Position numbers and translations under genes: made by a program. 8,573 nt of DNA from Oscillospiraceae bacterium (GTDB lineage Bacteria; Bacillota; Clostridia; Oscillospirales; Acutalibacteraceae): positions 1 through 8,573 of the forward strand of contig CACXFE010000055.1 of the NCBI GenBank assembly GCA_902766855.1. The letters are read 5' to 3'. This document shows positions 1 through 6,899 of this stretch, piece after piece; positions within the stretch are counted from its first letter, which is position 1, and each line of letters begins with the position of its first letter. The notes beneath the pieces are model-generated. The model was given only the letters and a program-made list of their open reading frames with translations. It did no database searches and had not been told where the DNA came from.

Positions 1-48
1 AAATATCATTCTGCCATATCTTCTATTATGAAATCCTTTTCAACAACA

Positions 49-88
49 AATCAGGCCGATGCTCCATTTCAGAAGCATCGGCCTGATT
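49..88. terminator. Perfect 15-bp inverted repeat, probable bidirectional terminator
   Basis: Arms at 49-63 and 74-88 are perfectly complementary over 15 bp, around a 10-nt loop (64-73). Read on the plus strand, the stem is followed by a long T-rich tract (91-103), the classic form of an intrinsic terminator. Read on the minus strand, in the direction of the mreB operon, the following bases (TGTTGTTG) are only moderately T-rich. It lies about 190 nt past the mreB stop codon and is the only strong terminator-like structure there, so I infer that it ends the cdaA-to-mreB unit. The better tail on the plus strand suggests that it also serves a convergent plus-strand gene to the left of the window. 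Confidence 0.75.
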
Positions 89-275
89 GAATTTTATTTT
101 TTTCACTTTCGCCATGGAAAAAGGACGCGCCAAACCCTACCGAAACCGCCGGCAGGCACGATTTAATCGGCAGACCATACAAACTCCGTTCCTTTGCCGT
201 AATTGCTGTGGGTAGGTTTTGCAGGCAGGAGCCTTCCCGGTATTCTTCCTTTTATTCTGCCAAGTTTTGAAACGG
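89..275. other. Intergenic stretch after mreB, no convincing gene
   Basis: This stretch of 187 bases separates the mreB stop from the terminator hairpin. On the minus strand one frame is open for 60 codons (251 down to the TGA at 69-71), but it has no ATG or GTG start and no family I recognise. A 13-codon minus-strand ORF (137-178) follows a GGAG element at good spacing but ends at once. No promoter, tRNA or transposase stands out. The right half is GC-rich with short dyads, unlike a simple AT-rich spacer, so it may be a decayed gene or a dispersed intergenic repeat. Confidence 0.5.
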
Positions 276-1298
276 CTATTCAACCGTCAGTTCCTTAATG
301 GATCGGAGTTGATAATCCACATTTTTTAACAACTGCGGATTTTTCAGTGCAACCGCCGCCCCCTTCACCACGCTATGCGTGGGGTCTTCCAACAATCGCA
401 CCTGTATTCCGAGATAACGGCTGATGCGCTCTGTCAAACCGTATAAAAGCGCGCCGCCGCCGGCGAGATACATCCCGTCCTCCGTAATATCCGAAACCAG
501 ATCGGGATCGGTTTTGTTCAAAACCTGCCGGATCGCGCCGCAGATCGTATCAATCGGTTCCTTGATCGCTTCGTACACTTCGCCCGATGAGATTTCAAAA
601 CTTTCAGGCAGCCCGGAAAACACATTCCGGCCTTTTGCGATCACCGCAATTTCCACTTCCCGCTTGATTGCCGATCCGATCTTGATCTTGATCATTTCAG
701 CCGTAAGCGGCCCGATTTCTACATTGTATTCCCGGCGGATATGCCGCATGATCTGCGCATCCAGATCCGAAGACGCCGTTTTGAAAGACTCGCACGCCGC
801 GATGCCGCCCAAAGAAATAACCGCAATGTCCGTGGTTCCGGCGCCGATGTCTACAATCAATGTCCCGCGCGGTTTTGAAAAATCCAGCCCCAATCCGAAA
901 GCGATCGCAAGCGGGGCTTCGATAACCGTGACATTGCGTCCGCCCGCCGCCTCTACCACATTGGAGAGAGAGTGATGCTGCAATTCGGTCAGTCCCGCGG
1001 GCAAGGTGGCAATGATGCGCGGGCGCATAATGCGATTGCCAAACGCCTGTTTCATATAGTTTTTCAGCATCATTTCGGTAAGATCGTAATCCGCGATCGC
1101 GCCGTGTTCGATCGGAGAAACACAAACCAGGCTTTCCGGCGTTCTGCCCAGCGTTTGTTTGGCCTTTTCTCCAAAATAAACGGGCTCCCATGTTTCGCTG
1201 TCCACCGTGACCACATTCGGTTGTTCCAGCACCACTTTGGAACTGGAAAAAAGCACGGTTTTGGAAGAGCCTAAATCAATGCCGATATCGGTTGCCAT
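276..1298 (-). CDS. mreB: MreB-family actin-like rod-shape protein
   Basis: 340 aa, the usual MreB/Mbl length. MreB proteins are bacterial actins that bind ATP, polymerise at the inner face of the membrane and guide the elongation machinery that builds the side wall. The actin-ATPase motifs appear in order: phosphate-1 loop DIGIDLGSSKTV (residues 4-15), the Glu-containing segment IEAPLAIAFG (about 126-135), phosphate-2 DIGAGTTDIAVIS (150-162) and the adenosine motif LAGGGALLYGL (278-288). The MreB-specific segment IGPLTAEMIKIKIGSA lies near 195-210. Several positions depart from the usual consensus: SSKT where TANT is common, DIGAGTTD for DIGGGTTE, EAP for EEP. It may therefore be an Mbl-like or secondary paralogue rather than the main MreB. 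No mreC or mreD adjoins it. The ATG directly abuts the comF stop codon, and AAGGTG precedes it at good spacing, so translation is probably coupled. It appears to be the last gene of the operon. Confidence 0.93.
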   Translation of the reverse strand: MATDIGIDLGSSKTVLFSSSKVVLEQPNVVTVDSETWEPVYFGEKAKQTLGRTPESLVCVSPIEHGAIADYDLTEMMLKNYMKQAFGNRIMRPRIIATLPAGLTELQHHSLSNVVEAAGGRNVTVIEAPLAIAFGLGLDFSKPRGTLIVDIGAGTTDIAVISLGGIAACESFKTASSDLDAQIMRHIRREYNVEIGPLTAEMIKIKIGSAIKREVEIAVIAKGRNVFSGLPESFEISSGEVYEAIKEPIDTICGAIRQVLNKTDPDLVSDITEDGMYLAGGGALLYGLTERISRYLGIQVRLLEDPTHSVVKGAAVALKNPQLLKNVDYQLRSIKELTVE

Positions 1299-2027
1299 TT
1301 ATTGCACCTTCTTTTCCTTTTTCTTGGGATAGGTGATCAGCGCCGTAACACAGAACACCGCCTCCGCGCCCGCGGCGATCAATTCCGCCGCGCAGGCATC
1401 CAGCGTATAGCCGGAAGTTTTAATATCATCCACCAGTAAAAACACTTTCCCGTCCACCTCTTTGGGGCAGCGGTACAGCCCTTTTACATTGTTTTGCCGT
1501 TCTTTAAACCCTAAATCATGCTGTGCGCATTTTGTATACCGGGTGCAAACCAATGCATCCCGATCCACCGGCAGGCGTAAAAGCCCGGCCAGTTCCGTTG
1601 CCAACAATCGCGCCGGATTCTGGCCGCGAAGGTACTCTTTTCGCGGGTCCATCGGAACAAAACACACTGCGTCAAACCGGATTTCGCGGTAGACACTTCG
1701 CACGCAAAGCGCCATTTGCCCGGCAAAATAGCGGGAAGAGCCGCGGCAACCGCGAAATTTGAAACGCGCCATGGCATTGCGCGCCGTTCCTTCATTGATA
1801 AAAGGCGCCACACATCCATCAAAACGAAACAAGCGGCTTTTACAAACGCAATCCTTTTTCGGCAACCCGCAGCGATTGCACCGCTTGGCCGGATCACACC
1901 GCTCGATCATCTCTCTGCAAAACGGGCACAACCACTCTTTTTCCCCGATTAGTTCGCCGCATGCGGCACAGGTTTTCGGGTAAAAAGCCGCCAACGCGGT
2001 TTTAAAAAGCGCCTTCATATGAAGCAT
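1299..2027 (-). CDS. comF: ComF family protein (zinc-finger plus phosphoribosyltransferase-like domain)
   Basis: 242 aa, normal for ComF. The N-terminal part carries paired cysteines typical of a ComF zinc-binding region: C20/C23, C34/C37, C50/C53 and C60/C62. The C-terminal part is a type I phosphoribosyltransferase-like fold with the PRPP-binding motif FLLVDDIKTSGYTL (196-209). The family segments RGQNPARLLA (134-143) and QHDLGFKERQNN (169-180) match the usual pattern of R-G-x-N-Q and Q-x-x-L-x-x-x-E-R-x-x-N. In competent Firmicutes ComF acts with the ComFA helicase in DNA uptake, but relatives are widespread in bacteria not known to be competent and no comFA is present here, so the role is uncertain. 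The start overlaps recD2 by 26 nt. An ATG three codons downstream (2016-2018) has AAAGAG at more normal spacing and may be the true start. Confidence 0.92.
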   Translation of the reverse strand: MLHMKALFKTALAAFYPKTCAACGELIGEKEWLCPFCREMIERCDPAKRCNRCGLPKKDCVCKSRLFRFDGCVAPFINEGTARNAMARFKFRGCRGSSRYFAGQMALCVRSVYREIRFDAVCFVPMDPRKEYLRGQNPARLLATELAGLLRLPVDRDALVCTRYTKCAQHDLGFKERQNNVKGLYRCPKEVDGKVFLLVDDIKTSGYTLDACAAELIAAGAEAVFCVTALITYPKKKEKKVQ

Positions 2028-4227
2028 TCTCTTTCAAAAACTCCCGCAAAAGGGTGTAGCGCAGTGTTTTTTTATCATTGGCCGCCATTTCTTCCCACAA
2101 TCGCTCGCTTCCTACCGCGATCAACAGTTTTTTCGCCCGGGTGACCGCCGTATAAAGCAGATTGCGATAGCGCAGTTTCTGCGGGATTTCAAAAAGCGGC
2201 AGGATCACGCAATCATATTCACTGCCTTGGCTTTTATGCACGGTTACGGCATAGGCCAGTTCCAACTGACCGATATCTTCGGAATAGTAGGTGACCACAC
2301 GGTCATCAAACCGCACTTTCAAAATACCGCCGCGTTTATCAATATCCGTGATGCTCCCGACATCGCCGTTAAAAACACCCGTGCCGGTTTCTCCATTATC
2401 CCGTATATAAGGCAAATCATATTGATTTTTGATCTGCATCACCTTATCCCCCAAGCGAAGGCTGAACCCCTTAAAATTCATCTGGGGTTGTCCTTTTTTT
2501 AAGGGATTGAGCGCTTCTTGCAGAATGTTATTCAGATTCACGCTGCCGGTTTCCAGCATCCGCGAAGGGCACAACACCTGAATATCACGGATCGGATCAA
2601 ACCCATAGGCTTTCGGCAACCGCTCGCTTACCAGTTCCAGCACCGTGCGGCACACTTCCTCCCGTGAACCGCGCTTCAAAAAATAACAATCCGATTCTTT
2701 GGCGGAAAAATCAGCGCGTTCCCCGCCGATGATCGCGTGCGCATTATTCACGATCATACTTTCCTGCGCCTGCCGGAACACCTTTTTCAGCCGGATGGAA
2801 GGGAAAAGTTCCGAAGTTAAAAGATCGTTTAAAACATTGCCCGCGCCGATACTCGGGAGTTGATCCGAATCCCCGACTAAAATGATCCGGCAGGAAAGCC
2901 GCAGGGCTTTCAAGAGATGATCGAACAAAATCGCGTCGATCATCGAGGCCTCGTCTACAATCAGCACATCGCAGGTCAGGGGATTTTTCTCATTCCGGGC
3001 AAACTCCTGCTTGTCCTCCCCGCCCCATTCCACTTCCAGCAGGCGATGGATGGTTTTGGCGTCGCGCCCGGTCAATTCAGTCATGCGTTTGGCGGCTCTG
3101 CCCGTCGGTGCGGCCAGTTCCAATTCCAGCCCCCGGTTTTCAAACAATTTGATGATCGCGTTCAGTGTGGTGGTTTTCCCCGTTCCGGGGCCGCCGGTCA
3201 AAATCAGGATGCCGCTTATAAACGCCTCCGAAATCGCGCGGCGTTGTAATGCCTCAAAACGGATTCCCAAGCGGTTTTCCACATGATCGATCTCCAACTC
3301 ATCCACCGTGACACTGCGATCAATATATCGTTTAACCGCCATCATCCGGGCGGCAATGTGTTCCTCCGCGTCGTAGTAAGCCGGAATGGACAGATACTCC
3401 GCTCCACACACCGTTTTACTTTTTAAGCGAAAACAGTCAAGCAGGCGGTTACAGCAGCTTTCCGCCACCGCTTTCTCGCATTCCAGCAACCGGCAGGAAA
3501 CTTCGATGAATTTATCCCGCGGCAAGCAGGTATGCCCATTTGCCAAATTTTTGCGCAGTACATATTCAAGCCCTGCCGAAATGCGGAGTTCGCTGTCTTT
3601 TTCAAAATGCAGATCAGCGGCAATGTCTTCCGCCAGTTCAAAACGGAAACCGATTTCTTCCTCGCACAACGCATAGGGGTTTGCTTTGATCGTATCGATC
3701 GAGCGATCCCCGAACCGGCGAAAAACGGCAAGACAGCGATCGGGCGATACATTGTATTTGGAAAGCATCAGCATAATATCCCGCACGCCGTATTGCTTCT
3801 TATACTCTTCGGAAATTTCAAGTGCCCGCCGAATGGAAATTCCTTTGATCACGGTAAGGGCTTTCGGATCGTTTTGAATTGTGTCCAGTGTGTCCGCGCC
3901 GAATCGCTCCACCAAGCGCTGCGCGGTGGCGGGGCCGATCCCCCGGATCGCACCGGAAGACAGATATTTTAAAATCGCGGCGGCGTTTTGCGGGGTTTTC
4001 CGCTCGAACTGCTCCACCTTGAACTGCGGCCCGTAGGACGGATGAACTGTGAAAGCCCCGTAAAAATCGGCCGCGTCCCCTTCATTTAAAAAAGGAAGCG
4101 TGCCGACGACTGTGATCTCTTCCCCGCCGGCATTCACTTCCGCAACTGTATAATAATTGCCCTCATTCCGATAGGTGATTTTTTCCACCATCCCGGTTAC
4201 AACCGTTTTGTTTTCCGTTTCTTCCAT
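2002..4227 (-). CDS. recD2: RecD2-type ATP-dependent DNA helicase (SF1B)
   Basis: 741 aa, typical of RecD2 (YrrC-like), the form found in bacteria without RecBC. Such enzymes unwind DNA 5' to 3' and act in DNA repair and replication-fork maintenance. The N-terminal region holds an OB-like segment (about 8-75) and helix-hairpin-helix-like motifs (IRGIGPATAQRL, 94-105, and a second near 125-137). The helicase core shows Walker A GGPGTGKTTT (345-354), motif Ia APTGRAAKRM (373-382), Walker B LIVDEAS (422-428), motif III VGDSDQLPSIGAGNVL (451-466), the FRQ arginine segment (484-486), motif V VTVHKSQGSEYD (661-672) and motif VI YTAVTRAKK (692-700). All key residues are intact. No recB or recC is nearby. 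The ribosome binding site (a GGTGG-like element) is modest. The small membrane-protein gene upstream ends 23 nt before this start, and comF overlaps its 3' end. Confidence 0.96.
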   Translation of the reverse strand: MEETENKTVVTGMVEKITYRNEGNYYTVAEVNAGGEEITVVGTLPFLNEGDAADFYGAFTVHPSYGPQFKVEQFERKTPQNAAAILKYLSSGAIRGIGPATAQRLVERFGADTLDTIQNDPKALTVIKGISIRRALEISEEYKKQYGVRDIMLMLSKYNVSPDRCLAVFRRFGDRSIDTIKANPYALCEEEIGFRFELAEDIAADLHFEKDSELRISAGLEYVLRKNLANGHTCLPRDKFIEVSCRLLECEKAVAESCCNRLLDCFRLKSKTVCGAEYLSIPAYYDAEEHIAARMMAVKRYIDRSVTVDELEIDHVENRLGIRFEALQRRAISEAFISGILILTGGPGTGKTTTLNAIIKLFENRGLELELAAPTGRAAKRMTELTGRDAKTIHRLLEVEWGGEDKQEFARNEKNPLTCDVLIVDEASMIDAILFDHLLKALRLSCRIILVGDSDQLPSIGAGNVLNDLLTSELFPSIRLKKVFRQAQESMIVNNAHAIIGGERADFSAKESDCYFLKRGSREEVCRTVLELVSERLPKAYGFDPIRDIQVLCPSRMLETGSVNLNNILQEALNPLKKGQPQMNFKGFSLRLGDKVMQIKNQYDLPYIRDNGETGTGVFNGDVGSITDIDKRGGILKVRFDDRVVTYYSEDIGQLELAYAVTVHKSQGSEYDCVILPLFEIPQKLRYRNLLYTAVTRAKKLLIAVGSERLWEEMAANDKKTLRYTLLREFLKENASYEGAF

Positions 4228-4250
4228 TCCGCCACCGTCCTGTGCGACCG

Positions 4251-4571
4251 CTATAAAAATTGCTTGAATTGTTCTATATTACAAAATACCATCTGGTGGC
4301 GTTTGGCCGCGTCTGAACAACGGCGGCGATCTTCTTCACACAATCCCGTATCCAGCGCGATCACGCAATCCGCGTAAGAACACCCCATCCATGCGCGCTG
4401 CTCCGCGGCAAAACTGATTTGTTCTTCCGGATTTTGGTGATTCAACACGATCACAGAATAGGTCAAACCACGCTTTTTCGGTGTACGCCAAAACAATCTG
4501 ACCGCGTGCAAAAACTCTGCCAGACCTAACATGGAAAGCATTAAAACGATCGCCAAAAGTATGTATTTCAT
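4251..4571 (-). CDS. Small membrane-anchored protein of unknown function
   Basis: 106 aa from the chosen ATG. I do not recognise a named family. Residues 3-24 form one hydrophobic helix (ILLAIVLMLSMLGLAEFL and flanks), followed by a basic stretch (RTPKKRG, 29-35), which predicts a single N-terminal anchor with the rest in the cytoplasm. The soluble part reads as alternating strands and helices: YSVIVLNHQ (38-46), then CVIALDTGLCEE (69-80), then a helix and VFCNIEQF. It loosely recalls the first half of a GT-A glycosyltransferase fold, but it is far too short to be an enzyme of that kind. It has five cysteines (64, 69, 78, 85, 97). Start choice: an upstream in-frame GTG (4578-4580) overlaps the GGGGTGA element (4577-4583), while the ATG at 4569-4571 lies 5 nt after it, the same geometry as other genes here. 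It lies between cdaR and recD2, co-oriented and close to both, so it is probably co-transcribed. Confidence 0.75.
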   Translation of the reverse strand: MKYILLAIVLMLSMLGLAEFLHAVRLFWRTPKKRGLTYSVIVLNHQNPEEQISFAAEQRAWMGCSYADCVIALDTGLCEEDRRRCSDAAKRHQMVFCNIEQFKQFL

Positions 4572-4616
4572 CATCTTCACCCCGTATCAATATATGCGGG
4601 GGAAAGATTTTCGCCA

Positions 4617-4644
4617 CGGTTTCCGGCAAAAAAGCCGAAAACCG
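4617..4644 (-). other. Strong hairpin directly after cdaR, without a U-tract
   Basis: Arms at 4617-4627 and 4634-4644 pair over 11 bp with one G-U wobble around a 6-nt loop of one repeated base. The structure begins only a few bases past the cdaR stop. On the minus strand the bases after it (TGGCGAAAATC) do not form a U-tract, so it does not look like a full terminator. I infer a role in mRNA 3'-end protection or in uneven expression between cdaA-cdaR and the downstream genes; partial termination is possible. Confidence 0.55.
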
Positions 4645-4647
4645 CGC

Positions 4648-5928
4648 CTATTCTGTAATTTTCACCGTTGTACTGTAAGAGCCGACCTGCCAGATATTAT
4701 GGTAGGTATCCGATTTCACCGTAACCATGACCGTATGCTCCCCGGCCGCTTTATCCGCAAGATCCGCCACCGCGTAAAGTGCCGTATCTTTTAAGCCGTT
4801 AATCACCGCTTTCGGCCCGCAGATCCTGATATTGCGGATCACGCTGTCATTTTTAGCGGAAAGCCCCGATCCGAGATTTTCAAACCGAATATCGGAAAGG
4901 GTGAAAACCTTTTCGGCATATCCCGATGTATCAATGGTGACGCGGAAGTTCTCGATCGTGTCAAGCAGGCGCACACCGTCCGGCAATTTTGCCGGCACAT
5001 CGAATGTATGAGAAGAGGTGGAAATCCCCGTAATATCAATAGCGGAAAGGGTAATCTGTGTGATTTTATCAATGGTCGCGGGCGTTCCGATGACCGTGAC
5101 CGTATCGTGATCCACCGTATAAAGAATACTGTTTTTCGAGAACCCGGAAGGCAAATTGCTGAAATCTGCCACCACCGGCACCGTAACCCGTTTGGAAATC
5201 GGCACGGTGACTTTGGCGCTGGTAAAACTCAATGTGAGATTGGTCAATTCGATTTGTTCACCCGCTTCGTCATACAAGCGGATCTCCGCGTCAAAACTTT
5301 CGCTGGCGCTTAAAGTGGTGTTGACCGCGGCATATGCCACCGCATTCTCGATTTTATTGATCACCGTCCGTGGGCCTTTCACCGTCAGGGTATCGCTCTC
5401 GGTCCCGCTGACAACCGCTGTTTCCGCAATCAGCCCTTCGGTCGCGGTTGCACCTTCGGCAACCGCCTTGACCGTGAAATCTTTGGTTTCCACATAGTCC
5501 ACCGTGACATCCACCGTTGCAGGGGTAACGCTCACGATTTCATACCCGGTCACCGCGGTGCCCTTTGCCCCGGTTACTTCCAGTTTGTAATCCCCCGGTT
5601 CATTGATCGCCGCGGCAGAAGCATAGACATAAAAATCGGTGGATTTCAACGCGCTGACCACATAACTCGGCCCGTCGACCGTTACGCTGAACTTTTGAGA
5701 AGATAAATCCCCGATGATTTCCATCCCGTTTTCCGAAACAAAAGTATTTTCCAGGTTGATATTGATCGGAATATCGGTAAAGGTTCTTTCAATATCCGGG
5801 TTTTGGCTGATCATGATCACCAACCAGAACACAAACGCCGCCACAACCGAAAACGGAATGGTAAACCGCTTGTTTTCAAACAATTTCCGCAAGGCATGTG
5901 CACCGAACAGTTTATTCTTCGCTTGCAT
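4648..5928 (-). CDS. cdaR: CdaR, YbbR-repeat regulator of the diadenylate cyclase
   Basis: 426 aa, in the normal range for CdaR/YbbR. In Firmicutes CdaR binds CdaA at the membrane and modulates c-di-AMP synthesis. The protein has a short basic N-terminus, one membrane helix (about 23-40, PFSVVAAFVFWLVIMI) and a long extracytoplasmic region. That region contains four beta-rich YbbR-type repeats, roughly at 48-146, 150-245, 247-334 and 341-425. Each opens with a segment like FTDIPININLENT, VPVVADFSNLPSGFS or LSDIRFENLGSGLS, and each has a phi-V-x-G-P/T-x-x-V/T-I turn (for example VKGPRTVINKIENA, 183-196, and ICGPKAVINGLKDT, 369-382). The ATG lies inside the end of cdaA (17-nt overlap), with AAGGAAGG 8 nt upstream, which points to coupled translation and a matched ratio of the two proteins. 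Confidence 0.94.
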   Translation of the reverse strand: MQAKNKLFGAHALRKLFENKRFTIPFSVVAAFVFWLVIMISQNPDIERTFTDIPININLENTFVSENGMEIIGDLSSQKFSVTVDGPSYVVSALKSTDFYVYASAAAINEPGDYKLEVTGAKGTAVTGYEIVSVTPATVDVTVDYVETKDFTVKAVAEGATATEGLIAETAVVSGTESDTLTVKGPRTVINKIENAVAYAAVNTTLSASESFDAEIRLYDEAGEQIELTNLTLSFTSAKVTVPISKRVTVPVVADFSNLPSGFSKNSILYTVDHDTVTVIGTPATIDKITQITLSAIDITGISTSSHTFDVPAKLPDGVRLLDTIENFRVTIDTSGYAEKVFTLSDIRFENLGSGLSAKNDSVIRNIRICGPKAVINGLKDTALYAVADLADKAAGEHTVMVTVKSDTYHNIWQVGSYSTTVKITE

Positions 5929-6829
5929 GATCGGCGCCTTCCTTTCCGTTGGATTTCTTTTTCCGATTCGTCAACCGCGCCCACAGGCGTTGCCCGGTAC
6001 TGCGTTTTTCATCCGTCAAAAGCAGTTTTTTCAATTCTTCGCCGGCGGAAATGGCATTAAAGCCACGCTGAATCCGTCCATTGGACACAATGGAGATCGT
6101 TCCGGTTTCTTCCGACACTACAATCACAACCGCGTCGGAATTTTCCGTCATCCCGATGGCGGCACGGTGACGGGTGCCTAATTGAGAACTGATGTCTTCC
6201 CGCTGTGTCAGCGGCAAAATACAACCGGCGGCGTAAAACCGCCCGTCCCGGATGATCAATGCCCCGTCATGCAATGGGGACTTCGGGAAAAAGATATTCC
6301 CCGCCATCTGCACCGAAGGCTCCGCGTTGATCACGGTGCCTGTGGCAATGATTTCTCCAAGTTGGCTTGCGCGTTCAAACACAATAAGGGCGCCGGTTTT
6401 GCTTTCCTGCATGCCGCCCGCGGCACGGCTGACAATATCAATACAGTCGCTTAGCGGATCATTCCCGGTGGCAAGCCCCGGCGTATTGACCAGTTTGGTG
6501 TGCCCCACCCGCTCGAGAATACGGCGCAATTCGGGTTGAAAAATAATCGCCACCGCGATGATGATATAATCTACAAAACGCGACAAGATCCACTTCATGG
6601 TAACCAAATTCCACCAGTTAGCCACAAAATACACCGCAAAGAGGATCACGAGCCCTTTGGCCAACTGGCCTGCCCGTGAATCCCGCATAAACCCGATGGC
6701 CTTATAAATGATAAAGGCCATCAGGATAATATCAATCAGATCAAAGGGGATCCGCATGCTGGCAACCGCATACACGATCTGATAAAAGAAAGAGGAAATC
6801 GCATTCCATATGCCGCCCAATCTCAACAT
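5912..6829 (-). CDS. cdaA: CdaA, membrane diadenylate cyclase (c-di-AMP synthase)
   Basis: 305 aa. CdaA condenses two ATP into cyclic di-AMP, a second messenger that in Firmicutes controls potassium and osmolyte transport and cell-wall balance. Three N-terminal membrane helices lie at about 28-48, 55-74 and 79-97, followed by FQPELRRILERVG (97-109), the usual linker into the DAC (DisA_N) domain. The catalytic motifs are intact: DGA (188-190, within SPLHDGALII) and RHR (220-222, within GTRHRAAIG), followed by the typical VVSEETGTISIVSNGRI (237-253). The C-terminal tail (about 280-305) is charged and looks unstructured. It is the first gene after a good promoter at 6853-6881. AAAGGA stands very close to the ATG, so the start could instead be a TTG one to three codons downstream. 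The next gene, cdaR, encodes its known partner. Confidence 0.96.
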   Translation of the reverse strand: MLRLGGIWNAISSFFYQIVYAVASMRIPFDLIDIILMAFIIYKAIGFMRDSRAGQLAKGLVILFAVYFVANWWNLVTMKWILSRFVDYIIIAVAIIFQPELRRILERVGHTKLVNTPGLATGNDPLSDCIDIVSRAAGGMQESKTGALIVFERASQLGEIIATGTVINAEPSVQMAGNIFFPKSPLHDGALIIRDGRFYAAGCILPLTQREDISSQLGTRHRAAIGMTENSDAVVIVVSEETGTISIVSNGRIQRGFNAISAGEELKKLLLTDEKRSTGQRLWARLTNRKKKSNGKEGADHASEE

Positions 6830-6852
6830 TCCTTTGCTTTTTCATTACTTAT

Positions 6853-6881
6853 ATTTTAACATACTCTTTTCTCTCAATCAA
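6853..6881 (-). promoter_or_regulatory. SigA-type promoter with extended -10, upstream of cdaA
   Basis: On the minus strand the -35 element is TTGATT (6876-6881, 4 of 6 consensus bases), then exactly 17 nt, then the -10 element TAAAAT (6853-6858, 5 of 6). A TG one base before the -10 (TGTTAAAAT) gives an extended -10. Transcription would start near 6846, leaving a leader of about 17 nt before the cdaA ATG, too short for a riboswitch. It lies in the AT-rich gap between the desulfurase stop and cdaA, the only clear gap before the operon. Confidence 0.78.
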
Positions 6882-6899
6882 TAGAAAAGTTCAGTTTTT

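Noticed and set aside
1..31. Possible tail of a plus-strand gene ending in TGA at 29-31
   Set aside because: Only nine codons are visible and other frames are also open at the edge, so no call is possible.
137..178. 13-codon minus-strand ORF with a GGAG element 5 nt upstream
   Set aside because: Very short, Arg/Cys-rich peptide with no known counterpart; the match to a ribosome binding site can arise by chance.
697..1191. 164-codon minus-strand frame inside mreB
   Set aside because: It is an out-of-frame shadow of a gene with intact actin-ATPase motifs; the composition is Arg/His/Cys-rich as expected for a shifted frame.
3532..3972. 146-codon plus-strand open frame inside recD2
   Set aside because: It is antisense to a fully intact helicase gene with all motifs, has no ribosome binding site that I can see and no family resemblance.
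4336..4629. 97-codon minus-strand frame overlapping the small membrane-protein gene
   Set aside because: It covers most of the region in another frame, has no recognisable domain, and lacks the well-placed ribosome binding site seen for the chosen frame.
6830..6899. c-di-AMP riboswitch (ydaO type) before cdaA
   Set aside because: The whole gap is 70 nt and is filled by a promoter; the predicted leader is about 17 nt, far too short for that riboswitch.
6830..6899. Intrinsic terminator after the desulfurase gene
   Set aside because: Only a weak A/T stem is present near the stop and no U-tract follows a stable hairpin. Read-through into cdaA cannot be excluded.
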